A stretch of DNA of 64,000 bases from Pseudomonadota bacterium. GTDB lineage: Bacteria; Desulfobacterota; Desulfobacteria; Desulfobacterales; Desulfolunaceae. The translations under genes and the position numbers were made by a program. How positions within the stretch are numbered: the first letter of the stretch is position 1; every line of letters starts with the position of its first letter. Below the pieces are notes generated by a model. That model was not told the DNA's origin. It saw nothing but the letters and a program-made list of their open reading frames with translations, and did not search any database. Positions 1-9,136 of the stretch are shown here, one piece after another. The stretch spans positions 32,528-96,527 of the forward strand of contig JAHIRD010000145.1 of NCBI GenBank assembly GCA_018818835.1. The letters run 5' to 3'.

Positions 1-1
1 A

Positions 2-967
2 ATTTTCGGTTTTTTAAAACGTGAAGCACGAGTCATAGGTCCCTCCCCTGCTTATTCGACCCACTCGTCTGCAGAAGCAGCCCATTCCGGATACAGTCAT
101 CTGACCTACGAATTGGACCCTGAAAATAACTGGATGCCTGACCTTACAGATATTGAAAACAAGGTCAAATACAACGATGCCATTTCAGGAATACTGATCA
201 TTAATCCGGACAACCCCACAGGTGCTGTATATCCCAGAGAAATCCTGGAAAAAATTGTGGACATTGCACGCCGATACAAGTTGTTTGTGATTTGCGATGA
301 GATTTACGCCCATATTGTTTATGATGATGCGGGAACGGTTCACTTAAGTGAGGTTATCGGAGACGTTCCCGGAATTGCCCTAAGAGGAATTTCAAAAGAA
401 TTCCCCTGGCCAGGTGCCCGATGCGGATGGATTGAGGTATTCAACCAGGATAGTTATCCCATGTTTAAACAATACATCAAAAGCATCGTGAACGCGAAGA
501 TGCTTGAAGTTTGTTCGACCAGTCTTCCCCAGTATTCTATTCCTCTGGTCATGGGCAATGATAAATATCTGGACCATCTTTCCATGCGAAAAAAAATGTT
601 TGAATCCCGGGTGGATGAAGCTTATGAGATTCTCACCCAAACCAAGGCCCTAAAAATCATCAAACCCAAAGGCGCATTTTACATGGCGGTTCTTTTTGCA
701 GAAGGGGTTCTGAACAATACACAAACCCTTGAAATCGGAGACCGACGCATAAGAGAATACATTGAAGAAAAAGTCGCTGATGTTGAAGTAGACAAGCGTT
801 TTGTCTATTATCTGTTGGGAGCCACGGGGATTTGTGTTGTCCCTCTGACCGGCTTTTGCTGTTCACGAAAGGGCTTTCGTATCACCTTGTTGGAAACCAA
901 CGATGAAAAAAGACGCTGGACATGGCAGACCATTGTCAATGCTGTAAATCACTATGTCCAGTCATAA
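2..967 (+). CDS. class I/II PLP aminotransferase, 5'-truncated by window edge
   Basis: Fold-type I pyridoxal-phosphate aminotransferase of the AspB/AlaA group (COG0436). It would transfer an amino group between an amino acid and a 2-oxo acid in the cytoplasm. The reading frame is open from base 2, so the N-terminus lies outside the window and the true start is not visible. Family motifs are clear: NPDNPTGAV, which contacts the cofactor and substrate; CDEIYAHIVYDD, carrying the Asp that binds the pyridine nitrogen; and GISKEFPWPGARCGW, carrying the Schiff-base Lys. The C-terminal part keeps the small-domain pattern GFRITLLE. Substrate specificity cannot be read from sequence. A hairpin follows the stop codon. 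Confidence 0.9.
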   Translation: MFGFLKREARVIGPSPAYSTHSSAEAAHSGYSHLTYELDPENNWMPDLTDIENKVKYNDAISGILIINPDNPTGAVYPREILEKIVDIARRYKLFVICDEIYAHIVYDDAGTVHLSEVIGDVPGIALRGISKEFPWPGARCGWIEVFNQDSYPMFKQYIKSIVNAKMLEVCSTSLPQYSIPLVMGNDKYLDHLSMRKKMFESRVDEAYEILTQTKALKIIKPKGAFYMAVLFAEGVLNNTQTLEIGDRRIREYIEEKVADVEVDKRFVYYLLGATGICVVPLTGFCCSRKGFRITLLETNDEKRRWTWQTIVNAVNHYVQS

Positions 968-978
968 TTTCCCACAGG

Positions 979-1010
979 ATCTGCCGGTTTTCACCGGCAG
1001 ATTTATATCT
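979..1010 (+). terminator. hairpin after the aminotransferase gene
   Basis: A perfect 10-bp stem (979-988 with 993-1002) closes a TTTC loop, starting 11 bases after the aminotransferase stop codon. The stem is GC-rich in its middle (CTGCCGG/CCGGCAG). The following tract TTATATCT has only some T residues, so this is a plausible but imperfect intrinsic terminator. Confidence 0.6.
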
Positions 1011-1308
1011 CCAGGCTGAGGCGCGCTTTTTTTTAAGCGTCGCCACCAGCTGTTGGTTTACGCGTGTTTTGGTTCGCCACCACTTTAAAACAAACGATGG
1101 CGAGCCTTGCTCATTCCTTTTTTCGAACTATTGTTCAATATACTGAATAAATCCCCTGTATATAATAATTTTAATATTAATACATAGCCTTAACTTGTTT
1201 AAGATATAAGCTTGATTATACAATAGATATCAATAAATATTTTTCATGGCATGCATTTTGAAGAAGATATCATTAAATAAAGTAAATGTCTTTTTCAAGG
1301 AGGACGTC

Positions 1309-1758
1309 ATGAAGGGCCTAAAGCAGAAATCAACACAGATCAATCATTTTTATCGTTACATCATTGGACTTTTTTTTCTGGCACTTGTTCTGTTCCCAGT
1401 AAAGTCCTTTGCATTTGGCTCATGGAACCAGGAAACAACAGCCCGTGAACTCTGCTTCCTTTTCACGTTATCCAAAGATTGGCAACAGACACTTGATATT
1501 TCAAAAAATCCGGAAAAATATAGTGAAGCCAATCCTTTTTTAGGCGCTCATCCCGATCAAGGAAAGGTACATACCTATTTTGCAGGGTGTGCCATAGCCC
1601 ATGCATTGGTCGCCTATATGCTACCACCCCGTTATTCAAAACTATGGCAGGTGACATGGATAGGCATCCAATCAAGCGTGACAGAGCACAACAACAACAA
1701 CGGTCTTGATCAGGAAATGGGTATGGAGTATATGATTAGTTTCAGCATCCCGTTTTAG
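1309..1758 (+). CDS. small exported or membrane-anchored protein of unknown function
   Basis: A 149-aa protein. The ATG at 1309 is preferred over one at 1246 because a strong AAGGAGG stands 8 bases before it. The N-terminus has a basic stretch, then a hydrophobic core (IIGLFFLALVLFPV) and an Ala-rich cleavage-like site (SFAFG), so it is probably exported or anchored. The rest contains NPFLGAHPDQGKVHTYF and a second hydrophobic stretch (AIAHALVAYMLPP). From memory this layout resembles a family of short uncharacterised proteins found in many proteobacteria and some phages, but I cannot assign a function. It is convergent with the next gene, 14 bases away, with no obvious terminator between them. 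Confidence 0.7.
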   Translation: MKGLKQKSTQINHFYRYIIGLFFLALVLFPVKSFAFGSWNQETTARELCFLFTLSKDWQQTLDISKNPEKYSEANPFLGAHPDQGKVHTYFAGCAIAHALVAYMLPPRYSKLWQVTWIGIQSSVTEHNNNNGLDQEMGMEYMISFSIPF

Positions 1759-1772
1759 TTTATCATCAGGGG

Positions 1773-2867
1773 TTATAGCTTGAGGTTGCAATAGTTTCGG
1801 ACACGTTCATCAAGCATTTTTCCAAGACCTCCGAACTGTTCAGGACTAAAACCCATGGATTTTATCCACACTTCATCATCCTCCATACAAAAATAAACAA
1901 AGACATCCGGAGCCATCATTCTGATTTTTTCAATGATGGCTTTGTATGTTTTGATACGAAGGGGTTTGAAATACCTCATCTTATTATCAAGTCCTATGAT
2001 AAATTCACCATAAATAATCCCCGAGTCAGGAAATCTGTTTTGTATGATTTTCTTGAGTGAGGGAATATAGCGAAAAGAACCCAGGCTGATATAAACAATG
2101 GAATCGGATTTGATATGGTTGAATAATTTTTCAATCACAGCCATATATTCAGGGATGCAGTTTTCATAGATCACGATGGGATCAAAATGAAAGGCCAACT
2201 TATACCCCCAGGATTCACACAGGGCAGCAGCTTTAAGTCGTGCATCCAGGGACGATGTGCCACGTTCATCACTTTTGATGATACATTCAGTATTAAGGGA
2301 CCATGATACAATTGTTTTTTTGTTATGATCAAGATTTTCCAGAGAATGAACAGCCGTGGTTTTTGTTTTAAGTTCCAGTATGGCTTTTTTCTGGGTGGCA
2401 AAACATTCAATCAGAGGCTTTGCCTGTTCTGTCCAAATTTCCCATATCAAACTGTCTGTAAATTCTCCGGTCCCTATCCGGCTGATTTGATTTTTCGAAA
2501 ATGTCTGATCAAGCTCTTTAAAAAGGTCTTCATCGTTTACAAAATACTGAAGCACCGGTGGATGAAAATAGGCCTGTAAAATACAGTAGGAACAATCCAT
2601 GTGGCAAAATGAACCTATATGAAGAATCTGATAGTCACAGCATGTGTACTCACTTGTTCCGGGACATTTTTTAATAAATGCACCTTTATTTCTGGTGAGT
2701 ATCAGATTTTTTTTCCCTTGGGAAACCGGATCGGAAGATGCTTCAATAATACTGTAAACTTCTGAAATATCATTAAATATTGTAAAGGGTACGGAAAGTT
2801 TATTCTGAAAAGCTTGAACTTTTGGCGACGCGATGACATCCGCATCGATATATAGATTTGATATCAA
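1773..2867 (-). CDS. radical SAM protein, spore photoproduct lyase (SplB) family
   Basis: A 364-aa protein with a CX3CX2C radical SAM cluster motif at Cys88, Cys92 and Cys95 (FCHMDCSYCILQAYFHPP), preceded by the SplB-like lead KKCPGTSEYTCCDYQ. Downstream blocks typical of the family are present: GTGEFTDSL, ELKTKT, and WSLNTE followed by the ExGTSSLDARL region. Spore photoproduct lyase repairs the 5-thyminyl-5,6-dihydrothymine lesion in spores, but homologues are common in non-sporulating deltaproteobacteria with unproven roles. The N-terminal about 80 residues are less conserved. DNA-lesion repair is an inference from family membership only. Confidence 0.85.
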   Translation of the reverse strand: MISNLYIDADVIASPKVQAFQNKLSVPFTIFNDISEVYSIIEASSDPVSQGKKNLILTRNKGAFIKKCPGTSEYTCCDYQILHIGSFCHMDCSYCILQAYFHPPVLQYFVNDEDLFKELDQTFSKNQISRIGTGEFTDSLIWEIWTEQAKPLIECFATQKKAILELKTKTTAVHSLENLDHNKKTIVSWSLNTECIIKSDERGTSSLDARLKAAALCESWGYKLAFHFDPIVIYENCIPEYMAVIEKLFNHIKSDSIVYISLGSFRYIPSLKKIIQNRFPDSGIIYGEFIIGLDNKMRYFKPLRIKTYKAIIEKIRMMAPDVFVYFCMEDDEVWIKSMGFSPEQFGGLGKMLDERVRNYCNLKL

Positions 2868-2970
2868 AAAATCTCCAGAGCCCCCTATCTATTCGTGATT
2901 AACAGGATTTTTCGTTACAACATACACCCATGAAAAGCCGGATTCTCAGGAATACAAAGGGGCAAACACG

Positions 2971-3438
2971 TTAATGGAACATCAGGTATGAACCCAATTT
3001 ATCATAATGTTCCGGTGATTTGAATTCCGCACCTAATTTCTTTCCGGAAATGGTTCGGATGATTATTTTTTTGCTAATCAACGATTTTTCCGAATCATCA
3101 ATTTGGAATTCAATGAGTAGCTCATCACCGGGATTAAAGTCATGGGGGGCATTCAGTTGAATTTTCATTCCTGATCGTGAGATATCAGTGATGATAACAG
3201 AAAGTTTAAGATTATCTTTCCCCAGATAACAGGTCCCCTTAAACTGGATTCCTTTTCTATAAAATCGTCTGCGTTCAAGGGTTGTCTCAAAGTGTTGGCC
3301 ACACTTGCATTTACATTTGATATTGATCGCTGTTTTTGCACCAATAATCTTTGATACATCTGCATTTCTTGTTTTATTGCAAGTAGGACAGATAAAGGTC
3401 GCAATGTTTTCCGAATTGATAAATATCCGTTCGCGCAT
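2971..3438 (-). CDS. PilZ-domain protein with zinc-ribbon-like N-terminus (first of a pair)
   Basis: A 155-aa protein. Residues 15-50 hold CPTC (Cys17, Cys20) and CKCKCG (Cys42, 44, 46), a likely zinc ribbon. Residues 56-150 form a PilZ domain with the cyclic-di-GMP-binding signatures RRxxxR (R57 to R61) and DISRSG (D85, S87, G90). It is therefore expected to bind c-di-GMP. It is closely related to the upstream gene at 3462-3932, with the same length and the same positions of Cys and PilZ residues, so the two arose by tandem duplication. Both lie downstream of the PilB-type ATPase gene and may adjust pilus or motility output. Confidence 0.85.
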   Translation of the reverse strand: MRERIFINSENIATFICPTCNKTRNADVSKIIGAKTAINIKCKCKCGQHFETTLERRRFYRKGIQFKGTCYLGKDNLKLSVIITDISRSGMKIQLNAPHDFNPGDELLIEFQIDDSEKSLISKKIIIRTISGKKLGAEFKSPEHYDKLGSYLMFH

Positions 3439-3461
3439 GGTTTTTTACTCTATGGGGCATA

Positions 3462-3932
3462 TTATTTGAACATTAAATAACGCCCAAGTTGATCATATTG
3501 TTCAATGACATCAAATTCTAATCCGAGGTACTTGCCTTTGCTGGTCCGGATAGTCGCTTCTTTACGTATCAATGACTTTAACGAATCATCAAGGTTGAAT
3601 TCAATAAAAACCCGTTCATCCACATTAAATATGTTATTTGCCGGATTAATCTTGAGTTTGCAGCCGGATCTGGAAATATCGGTCACAACCATAAATGTTT
3701 TTTTTAAATCGCTAATCAAATAAAAAAACCCGGGGAGCTCAATGTCTTTTCTGAAGAATTTTCTTCGTTCAATAATGGCTTTAAATTGATGACCACATTT
3801 ACATTTACAGTTGATTTTGACCTGAAGATCATATTTTAAAAATTTCGTAACATCTGCTGTTCTAGAAACATTGCATTCAGGGCAGATGAAGGTTACCTGA
3901 TTATTATTTGCAAATATTCTTATTTCATCCAT
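3462..3932 (-). CDS. PilZ-domain protein with zinc-ribbon-like N-terminus (second of a pair)
   Basis: A 156-aa paralogue of the neighbouring PilZ protein. The start at 3932 (MDEIRIF) is chosen because it aligns with MRERIFI of the paralogue; an in-frame start 15 codons upstream would add a tail the paralogue lacks. It shows CPEC (Cys17, Cys20), CKCKCG (Cys42, 44, 46), the PilZ motif RxxxR (R57 to R61) and DISRSG (D85 to G90). The central strands differ between the two copies (VITDISRSGMKIQL against VVTDISRSGCKLKI), so they may have different partners or affinities. Function beyond c-di-GMP binding is unknown. Confidence 0.83.
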   Translation of the reverse strand: MDEIRIFANNNQVTFICPECNVSRTADVTKFLKYDLQVKINCKCKCGHQFKAIIERRKFFRKDIELPGFFYLISDLKKTFMVVTDISRSGCKLKINPANNIFNVDERVFIEFNLDDSLKSLIRKEATIRTSKGKYLGLEFDVIEQYDQLGRYLMFK

Positions 3933-4003
3933 AGGGTTTATCCATCTCAACATTTCTAAACCAACGATAAAGAACACGGCCTATAAAATAAGAAACAATA
4001 CGA

Positions 4004-6379
4004 TTAACTTACACAGACTCGCCTTACTTCCGTTACATCAGTCAAACCCTCAAAAGATTTTAAGAGCCCATCCTGAACAAGGGTGGTCATTCCCTGCTCA
4101 GAGGCTGTTTCAAAAAACTCGAATGTTGTCGACTGTTTTTTTATCATCTGTTTGATTTCTTTTGTACCATCCATCAGTTCATGAATCGCCAATCTCCCAC
4201 GGTACCCTGTCTCAGAGCAGTCCGCACACCCCTTGGGTCTGTAAAGAAATAGGTCTTTGGAATAGATAATTCCCGTTTTATCAAAATAAGTCTTACCATA
4301 CAATGAAACAATATCATTAAATTCTTCCAAAGATGGATTATACTTTTCCCGACATTTTTTACATAAACGCCGAACTAAACGTTGGGCAAGAACTCCAAGG
4401 AACGCGTCTGAAAAGTTTAAGGGATTCAGCCCCATGTCAAGAAGACGAGTTATTGTTTCCGGTGCACTGTTGGTATGAAGTGTGGATAACACAAGATGGC
4501 CTGTTAAAGATGCTTCGATACCTGTAGAGGCTGTTTCATGGTCACGCATCTCACCGATCATGATAACATCAGGATCAGCTCTCAAAAAAGCCCGCATAAT
4601 TCGGGCGAAATCAAGTCCAATTTTAGGTTTACATTCTACCTGACGCAAGCCTTGCTGTGTAATTTCAACAGGATCTTCAGCCGTCCATATTTTGACTCCC
4701 GGAGTATTGATATGTCCCAAGGACGAATGGAGAGTTGTGGTCTTACCTGAACCTGTTGGCCCAACCACAAGGATCAAACCATAGGGTTGGGCGATGATTC
4801 GCTTTAAAACTGAAAGATTTCTTTCGGTCAGGCCCATTTCATTGATTTTCATGGCTCCTGAATCGGCCAGTATTCTCATAACCGCATCTTCATATCCGCC
4901 TGCTGTGGGAAGTGTCGCAACACGGAGTTCAAACGCCTTGACCCCTTTACGTTTAAATTTGATCTTTCCATCCTGGGGAAGTCGTTTTTCGGCAATATCG
5001 AGATTACTCATGATTTTAATACGTGAAAGAATACCCATAGAATTTGAAATGGGTACCTTTAAAACATCCTGACACACACCATCGATACGGTACCTGATAT
5101 GGGTTTTCTTTGTTTGAGGAGAAGGTTCCACATGGATATCCGAGGCACCTTTTCTGTATGCGGTGATAATAACCTGATCCACGACACGAACAATCTGACT
5201 TGAGGTTTCATTGAGGCCGGAATCGGATTCAAGTTCTTCTTCCTCATCTTCCTCAAATTCAACATCCATCATCATGTCAAAGTTTTCGGTTTCTCCCCTG
5301 CCCTGATCTTTCTCATCCTTCTTTTTACCGTCATAAAAAAGTTCAATGACTTTTTTAATGTCTTCCTGGATTCCAACTGCGAATTTAATATTTTTAGCAT
5401 TGATCAAGGCATAGATGTTGTCTGTCTTTTCAAGATTTTTTGGGTCATCAATCAGAATCTCAACTAAACCTTCAGTCATATCCCAGTTCAATGGAACCCA
5501 ATGGTTTTGTATCAAAAAAGCTTTTTTTAGTTTACCTAAAAGTTCCACGGGTATGGGCATGTCTTTATCAAATTTGACAAAGGGACAATTGTAATAGCCT
5601 GAAAGAGATTTTCCGATTTGGTGTTTATCGACTCTGAGATCCTGCATCAAAACAAATTCAACACTTTTATTGGTTTTTTTTGATAATGCAAGGGCTGTCT
5701 GAAGTTGAGCTGTTGTTACAATTTTTTCATCAAGCAGATATCCGTATTTGGAATCATAGGATTTAATGCCTTCAATGGACTCTATCTTGGCACCGATGCC
5801 TTCATAATCAGGGTCGTCTATCTTAACGGCTTTGTAAATTTCCAAAGCAAGATCTTTATTCCCTTTTTTCTCAAGTTCAATACCAAATCTGAATCGTATT
5901 TCTGTATCAATGGATTTATCAAGATTGAGTTTGGTGAGAATTTTAGTGAGATGCTGTGTTGTTTTCGATGGAGAATGTATTTCAAAAAAACAGTCAGATA
6001 TACCTGGAAATAACCGAGCGGCAGGATACTTCATTTTCAACAATTTGACGTATTCTGTAAACGCTTCTTTGTGAAGACCCAGTTCAGAAAATGCCTTAGC
6101 ACTGTCAATGATTTCAGGAGCTCCCTCATCATTAGACCAGGTTTTTTTTATGTTGGACACCTCTTCTGACGTAAGTTCCTGGGGTGAGTCATCTTCATCC
6201 AGATCCTGAATTGTTTTTTCAAGATGTTTGATCTGGGCTATAACAGATTTAGTTGTAAGTTTATCGAGTTCAGCGCTTCCGCTTAGAATGGAAGCATATA
6301 TTTCTAAGGATTCACGGTAAAGACCATGCTCATTATATGCTTCGGCTGTATCAAGTTTCGTTCTGATTTCAGTATCCAA
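4004..6379 (-). CDS. PilB/GspE-type assembly ATPase with TPR-like N-terminal extension
   Basis: A 791-aa hexameric secretion ATPase of the PilB/GspE family, which powers type IV pilus or type II secretion assembly at the inner membrane. The first 200 or so residues are helical and TPR-like (AEAYNEHGLYRESLEIYASI; AKAFSELGLHKEAFTEYVKL), unusual for PilB. An MshEN-like region (about 210-360) follows. The ATPase core carries SDIHVEP, Walker A GPTGSGKTTT near residue 538, the Walker B and Asp boxes (DVIMIGEMRDHETA) near 600, and the two-CxxC zinc element (CKKC, CADC) near 673-718. No pilC, pilin or pilT is adjacent. The neighbours are GTPase, Roadblock and PilZ genes, which points to regulated rather than constitutive use. 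Confidence 0.93.
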   Translation of the reverse strand: MDTEIRTKLDTAEAYNEHGLYRESLEIYASILSGSAELDKLTTKSVIAQIKHLEKTIQDLDEDDSPQELTSEEVSNIKKTWSNDEGAPEIIDSAKAFSELGLHKEAFTEYVKLLKMKYPAARLFPGISDCFFEIHSPSKTTQHLTKILTKLNLDKSIDTEIRFRFGIELEKKGNKDLALEIYKAVKIDDPDYEGIGAKIESIEGIKSYDSKYGYLLDEKIVTTAQLQTALALSKKTNKSVEFVLMQDLRVDKHQIGKSLSGYYNCPFVKFDKDMPIPVELLGKLKKAFLIQNHWVPLNWDMTEGLVEILIDDPKNLEKTDNIYALINAKNIKFAVGIQEDIKKVIELFYDGKKKDEKDQGRGETENFDMMMDVEFEEDEEEELESDSGLNETSSQIVRVVDQVIITAYRKGASDIHVEPSPQTKKTHIRYRIDGVCQDVLKVPISNSMGILSRIKIMSNLDIAEKRLPQDGKIKFKRKGVKAFELRVATLPTAGGYEDAVMRILADSGAMKINEMGLTERNLSVLKRIIAQPYGLILVVGPTGSGKTTTLHSSLGHINTPGVKIWTAEDPVEITQQGLRQVECKPKIGLDFARIMRAFLRADPDVIMIGEMRDHETASTGIEASLTGHLVLSTLHTNSAPETITRLLDMGLNPLNFSDAFLGVLAQRLVRRLCKKCREKYNPSLEEFNDIVSLYGKTYFDKTGIIYSKDLFLYRPKGCADCSETGYRGRLAIHELMDGTKEIKQMIKKQSTTFEFFETASEQGMTTLVQDGLLKSFEGLTDVTEVRRVCVS

Positions 6380-6389
6380 AGGTCAACTC

Positions 6390-6770
6390 TCACTTATTTT
6401 TAAAAAAACGTCCCAAGCCCTTTTTCTTCTTAAAGTTATCAAGTTCGGGAATAATAATTTGGCAATTCATGCGTACCATGGCAACAGGTACAAACATACC
6501 CATGGCAATGAGCAGATAACCGGATTTAATTTTTCGAATATACAATCTGATTTTTTCATAAATGAGCAACGTTTCCATAGATGAATCAAAGGCCCCCTTA
6601 AGGGCCTCAATATTAATGGAATTCTTGATAAAAACACCAAAATCTTTATCGCCGATTCTTTCAGAAAGGGGCGAACTGAATTTTGTGAACTCTGAAGAAC
6701 CGTCATCGGAGATAACGAGAGCCCCCATGATTCCTTCAATTGTAAACATTTCTTCAAACAAATTATCCAT
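6390..6770 (-). CDS. small Roadblock/LC7-like protein
   Basis: A 126-aa protein that starts 11 bases upstream of the PilB-like gene. It opens with a Roadblock-like pattern (LFEEMFTIEGIMGALVISDDGSS) followed by an amphipathic middle and a strand pair (RLYIRKIKSGYLLIAMGM), as in LC7/MglB-type platforms that bind small GTPases. The C-terminus is strongly basic (KKKKGLGRFFKNK). The match is by pattern only and is weaker than for the Roadblock protein at 12314-12706. A role as adaptor between the GTPases of this cluster and the ATPase is an inference. Confidence 0.6.
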   Translation of the reverse strand: MDNLFEEMFTIEGIMGALVISDDGSSEFTKFSSPLSERIGDKDFGVFIKNSINIEALKGAFDSSMETLLIYEKIRLYIRKIKSGYLLIAMGMFVPVAMVRMNCQIIIPELDNFKKKKGLGRFFKNK

Positions 6771-6803
6771 TAACGTGACCCTTGTATTCCCATAATATCA
6801 AAA

Positions 6804-7889
6804 TCATTCTTCGGTCAGTGACTTTATCACTTTGTCAGGTGAACATTTGGAACCGACAACAATTTCAATGTTTTTTTCGCCTTCCATTGGAATGACAATG
6901 ATATTTTCATAGTTATCCTTATCAAAATAGGCTCCTTTGAAATTTCCGGCATCAAAATAGAAACCAAGTGCCGTTGCCTGAGCTGTAAAGGTGGACCAGA
7001 CATTGCCTACTTTCAAGGATTTTAGATCCTTGTCAATATTGATCACATGTTTCAACTTCGATTTTGCAATATCTTCCGGCGAAACGGCACTATCATCCCA
7101 GCGCATCAGGGAATCACTTTTTTCAGCAGCCTGTTTCGGGGGTTGTGATATTTTACCATTGATAGGAACGTTGCTTTTTGGCTCTTCATTAAATTCTTCT
7201 TCAGTCGCACCATTCTCATCCTTCATACGCATGGAATCAAGTAAAATAGCTTGAAGCTCGTCACGTATTTCACGATGATTGACGACACAGGCGTTTTCAA
7301 TGGATAAGGTCACTTTATCCCAGGAGAAAATTTTATAGGCCGCTTTGGTTCCCAAGGTATTATTGTATCGTGCGTTAAACAGGTCCCCTTCAAAAAAGAA
7401 CAATGTCCCTCGTTTTCTTGTTTTTTCATCTAAAACTCGTATTGTGCATGTTTTAGCTTCCATTTCGATAAGTTGAATGAACATCTCAAGGGAGGCGTTA
7501 TTCAGCCGTCCCCCTTCTGTTTCACGTTTAACAAGATCATCAATACAATTGATAAGATCTTCCACAACCAGAGGCTTTGTAAAATATGCAAAGGCACCTG
7601 TTTTTTTTACAACACTTTCTGTCTTTGGTTTATCAAATGCTGTAATAACAATGACAGGGATATCGGGGAAATGCTTTTTAATTTTTTCTAACAGTGCATA
7701 GCCATCCATATTGGGCATCTGAAGATCAGTGATCACGATGGAGTAATTGTGACTTTTCAGTAGCTCAATGGCATTGACACCGTTAATAGATGTATGTATT
7801 GAATATTTATCTTTATATTTATCAAATATTTTCGTAATAAGGTTAAGAAATGGCTGATTGTCGTCAACGACTAGAATATTATGTATCAT
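6804..7889 (-). CDS. response regulator: receiver + PATAN (DUF4388) + Roadblock-like domain
   Basis: A 361-aa protein. The start at 7889 (MIHNILVVDDN) is chosen over 7919 because the receiver begins there and GGGTGAT lies just before it. Residues 1-120 form a complete receiver: Asp9/Asp10, phospho-acceptor Asp55 (VITDLQMPN), Thr83 and Lys105 (FTKPL). A PATAN/DUF4388 domain follows (about 125-225; GTLFFFEGDLFNARYNNTLG). The C-terminal 100 residues resemble Roadblock (DLKSLKVGNVWSTFTAQATAL ending KNIEIVVGSKCSPDKVIKSL). It would turn a phosphorylation signal into an interaction with the small GTPases. No cognate histidine kinase is encoded nearby. Confidence 0.85.
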   Translation of the reverse strand: MIHNILVVDDNQPFLNLITKIFDKYKDKYSIHTSINGVNAIELLKSHNYSIVITDLQMPNMDGYALLEKIKKHFPDIPVIVITAFDKPKTESVVKKTGAFAYFTKPLVVEDLINCIDDLVKRETEGGRLNNASLEMFIQLIEMEAKTCTIRVLDEKTRKRGTLFFFEGDLFNARYNNTLGTKAAYKIFSWDKVTLSIENACVVNHREIRDELQAILLDSMRMKDENGATEEEFNEEPKSNVPINGKISQPPKQAAEKSDSLMRWDDSAVSPEDIAKSKLKHVINIDKDLKSLKVGNVWSTFTAQATALGFYFDAGNFKGAYFDKDNYENIIVIPMEGEKNIEIVVGSKCSPDKVIKSLTEE

Positions 7890-8062
7890 AATTATCACCC
7901 GGTGTAAGTCCGTGCCCATCCATAAAAAAATTTAATCTTAATTTTCGGACAGTCACTAGTTATCTATGTAACCACATGCATAGCAAAATGAATGCGTAAT
8001 AGAATAAATGTATGTATCAAATTTTGATGTATGTGAAAACATGTAATGCTTAAATAATACAT

Positions 8063-9103
8063 TTAAGCTTTATTTTTAATGAATTCAATCTCCCTCAAAT
8101 ATTTTTCTTCCCATGGACCGAGGTGTTTTTTTAACCATTTCTGCATTCCATTTTCACCGGCAATTTCGTTCAGACATTCAACAAGGCCCGAAGCAAGTTT
8201 AGCCTTGTCCGTATTCCCGGTGTATGTAATTTTACCATTTGAATACATGAATTCTGCCGCAAAGGGATCAAGAAAATCAAACCTATCGACCTTTTCCATA
8301 AATTTACGTTTAAGAATTGTGTCAAAATCTTCACGAATTTTCCGGTTACCCACAATGAATTTTTCATAAATAAGCATCAAATGTTGAAGCATACCCATAA
8401 TATTCAAGGGTTTTTCTACTTCGACAGGTTGGGCCGGAAGAATTGTTTCGATGTTTATTACGTCAGATGGGTTTACGTGTTCAGGACCTGTGTGGGTATA
8501 ATTCTCAATGATCAGCTTTAATGGGATCTTCTTCACGTTTAAAATGGCACCTTTTGTCCGTGATTTATCGATCAACAGCTGCTGAAGGGCTTCGGTTCTG
8601 TTAAGCTGCCATTTGTCTTCTGATGTGGTGGTTCCGATAATCTCGCCATTTAATAAAAACAAAACCGCTTTTTCAGCCTTATTAAAGGTAACGTCAATAT
8701 ATCCGGTTAGCTTCTCAGAAACCATTTTTTTAATCAAACTATCAAGATCAGTAAATTCAGTGGATAAATCTTTATGAAGATCTTCTGCATCAGCAAGATT
8801 TGCCCAGTATGTGATTCGTTCAGGAATAATTTCATAAATTGAAACTGAAAAATTATTTGAACCTGATTCTCCCATCAAAAGATCAATCGCTTCTTTACCT
8901 TTGATCAAACTGGTTTTGTTTCTGAATGTTCCATTAATCAAATTTTCCTCATCAAAAAAAACAACGCCTTCTGATGAGGGCGATTTGAAATAGATACAAC
9001 CGGAATCAACAACGCCTTGATAATGCTCAAATAATTTATCTATATTCAAATAATAACTGTTCAAATTTGTAATTAACGGGGTTTCTTTGGGTATAACTAT
9101 CAT
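8063..9103 (-). CDS. protein with PATAN/DUF4388-like repeats, function unknown
   Basis: A 346-aa soluble protein with two related segments. The first (about 25-110) contains GCIYFKSPSSEGVVFFDEENLINGTFRN. The second (about 125-200) contains LTGYIDVTFNKAEKAVLFLLNGEIIGTTTS. Both follow the DUF4388/PATAN pattern of an exposed strand, an F-F/L-hydrophobic-x-G-x-I/L motif and a short loop. The C-terminal 130 residues are helical (MGMLQHLMLIYEKFIVGNRKI). There is no signal peptide. It probably acts as a scaffold in the same signalling pathway. About 170 bases of AT-rich sequence separate it from the response regulator downstream, so the cluster may hold two transcription units here. Confidence 0.65.
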   Translation of the reverse strand: MIVIPKETPLITNLNSYYLNIDKLFEHYQGVVDSGCIYFKSPSSEGVVFFDEENLINGTFRNKTSLIKGKEAIDLLMGESGSNNFSVSIYEIIPERITYWANLADAEDLHKDLSTEFTDLDSLIKKMVSEKLTGYIDVTFNKAEKAVLFLLNGEIIGTTTSEDKWQLNRTEALQQLLIDKSRTKGAILNVKKIPLKLIIENYTHTGPEHVNPSDVINIETILPAQPVEVEKPLNIMGMLQHLMLIYEKFIVGNRKIREDFDTILKRKFMEKVDRFDFLDPFAAEFMYSNGKITYTGNTDKAKLASGLVECLNEIAGENGMQKWLKKHLGPWEEKYLREIEFIKNKA

Positions 9104-9136
9104 TCTACTTTTCAGCCTCCATACATAAATACGGTA

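Noticed and set aside
1143..1308. Promoter or small RNA upstream of the exported protein
   Set aside because: A TATAAT is present near 1161 but no -35 at a proper distance and no stable structure was seen.
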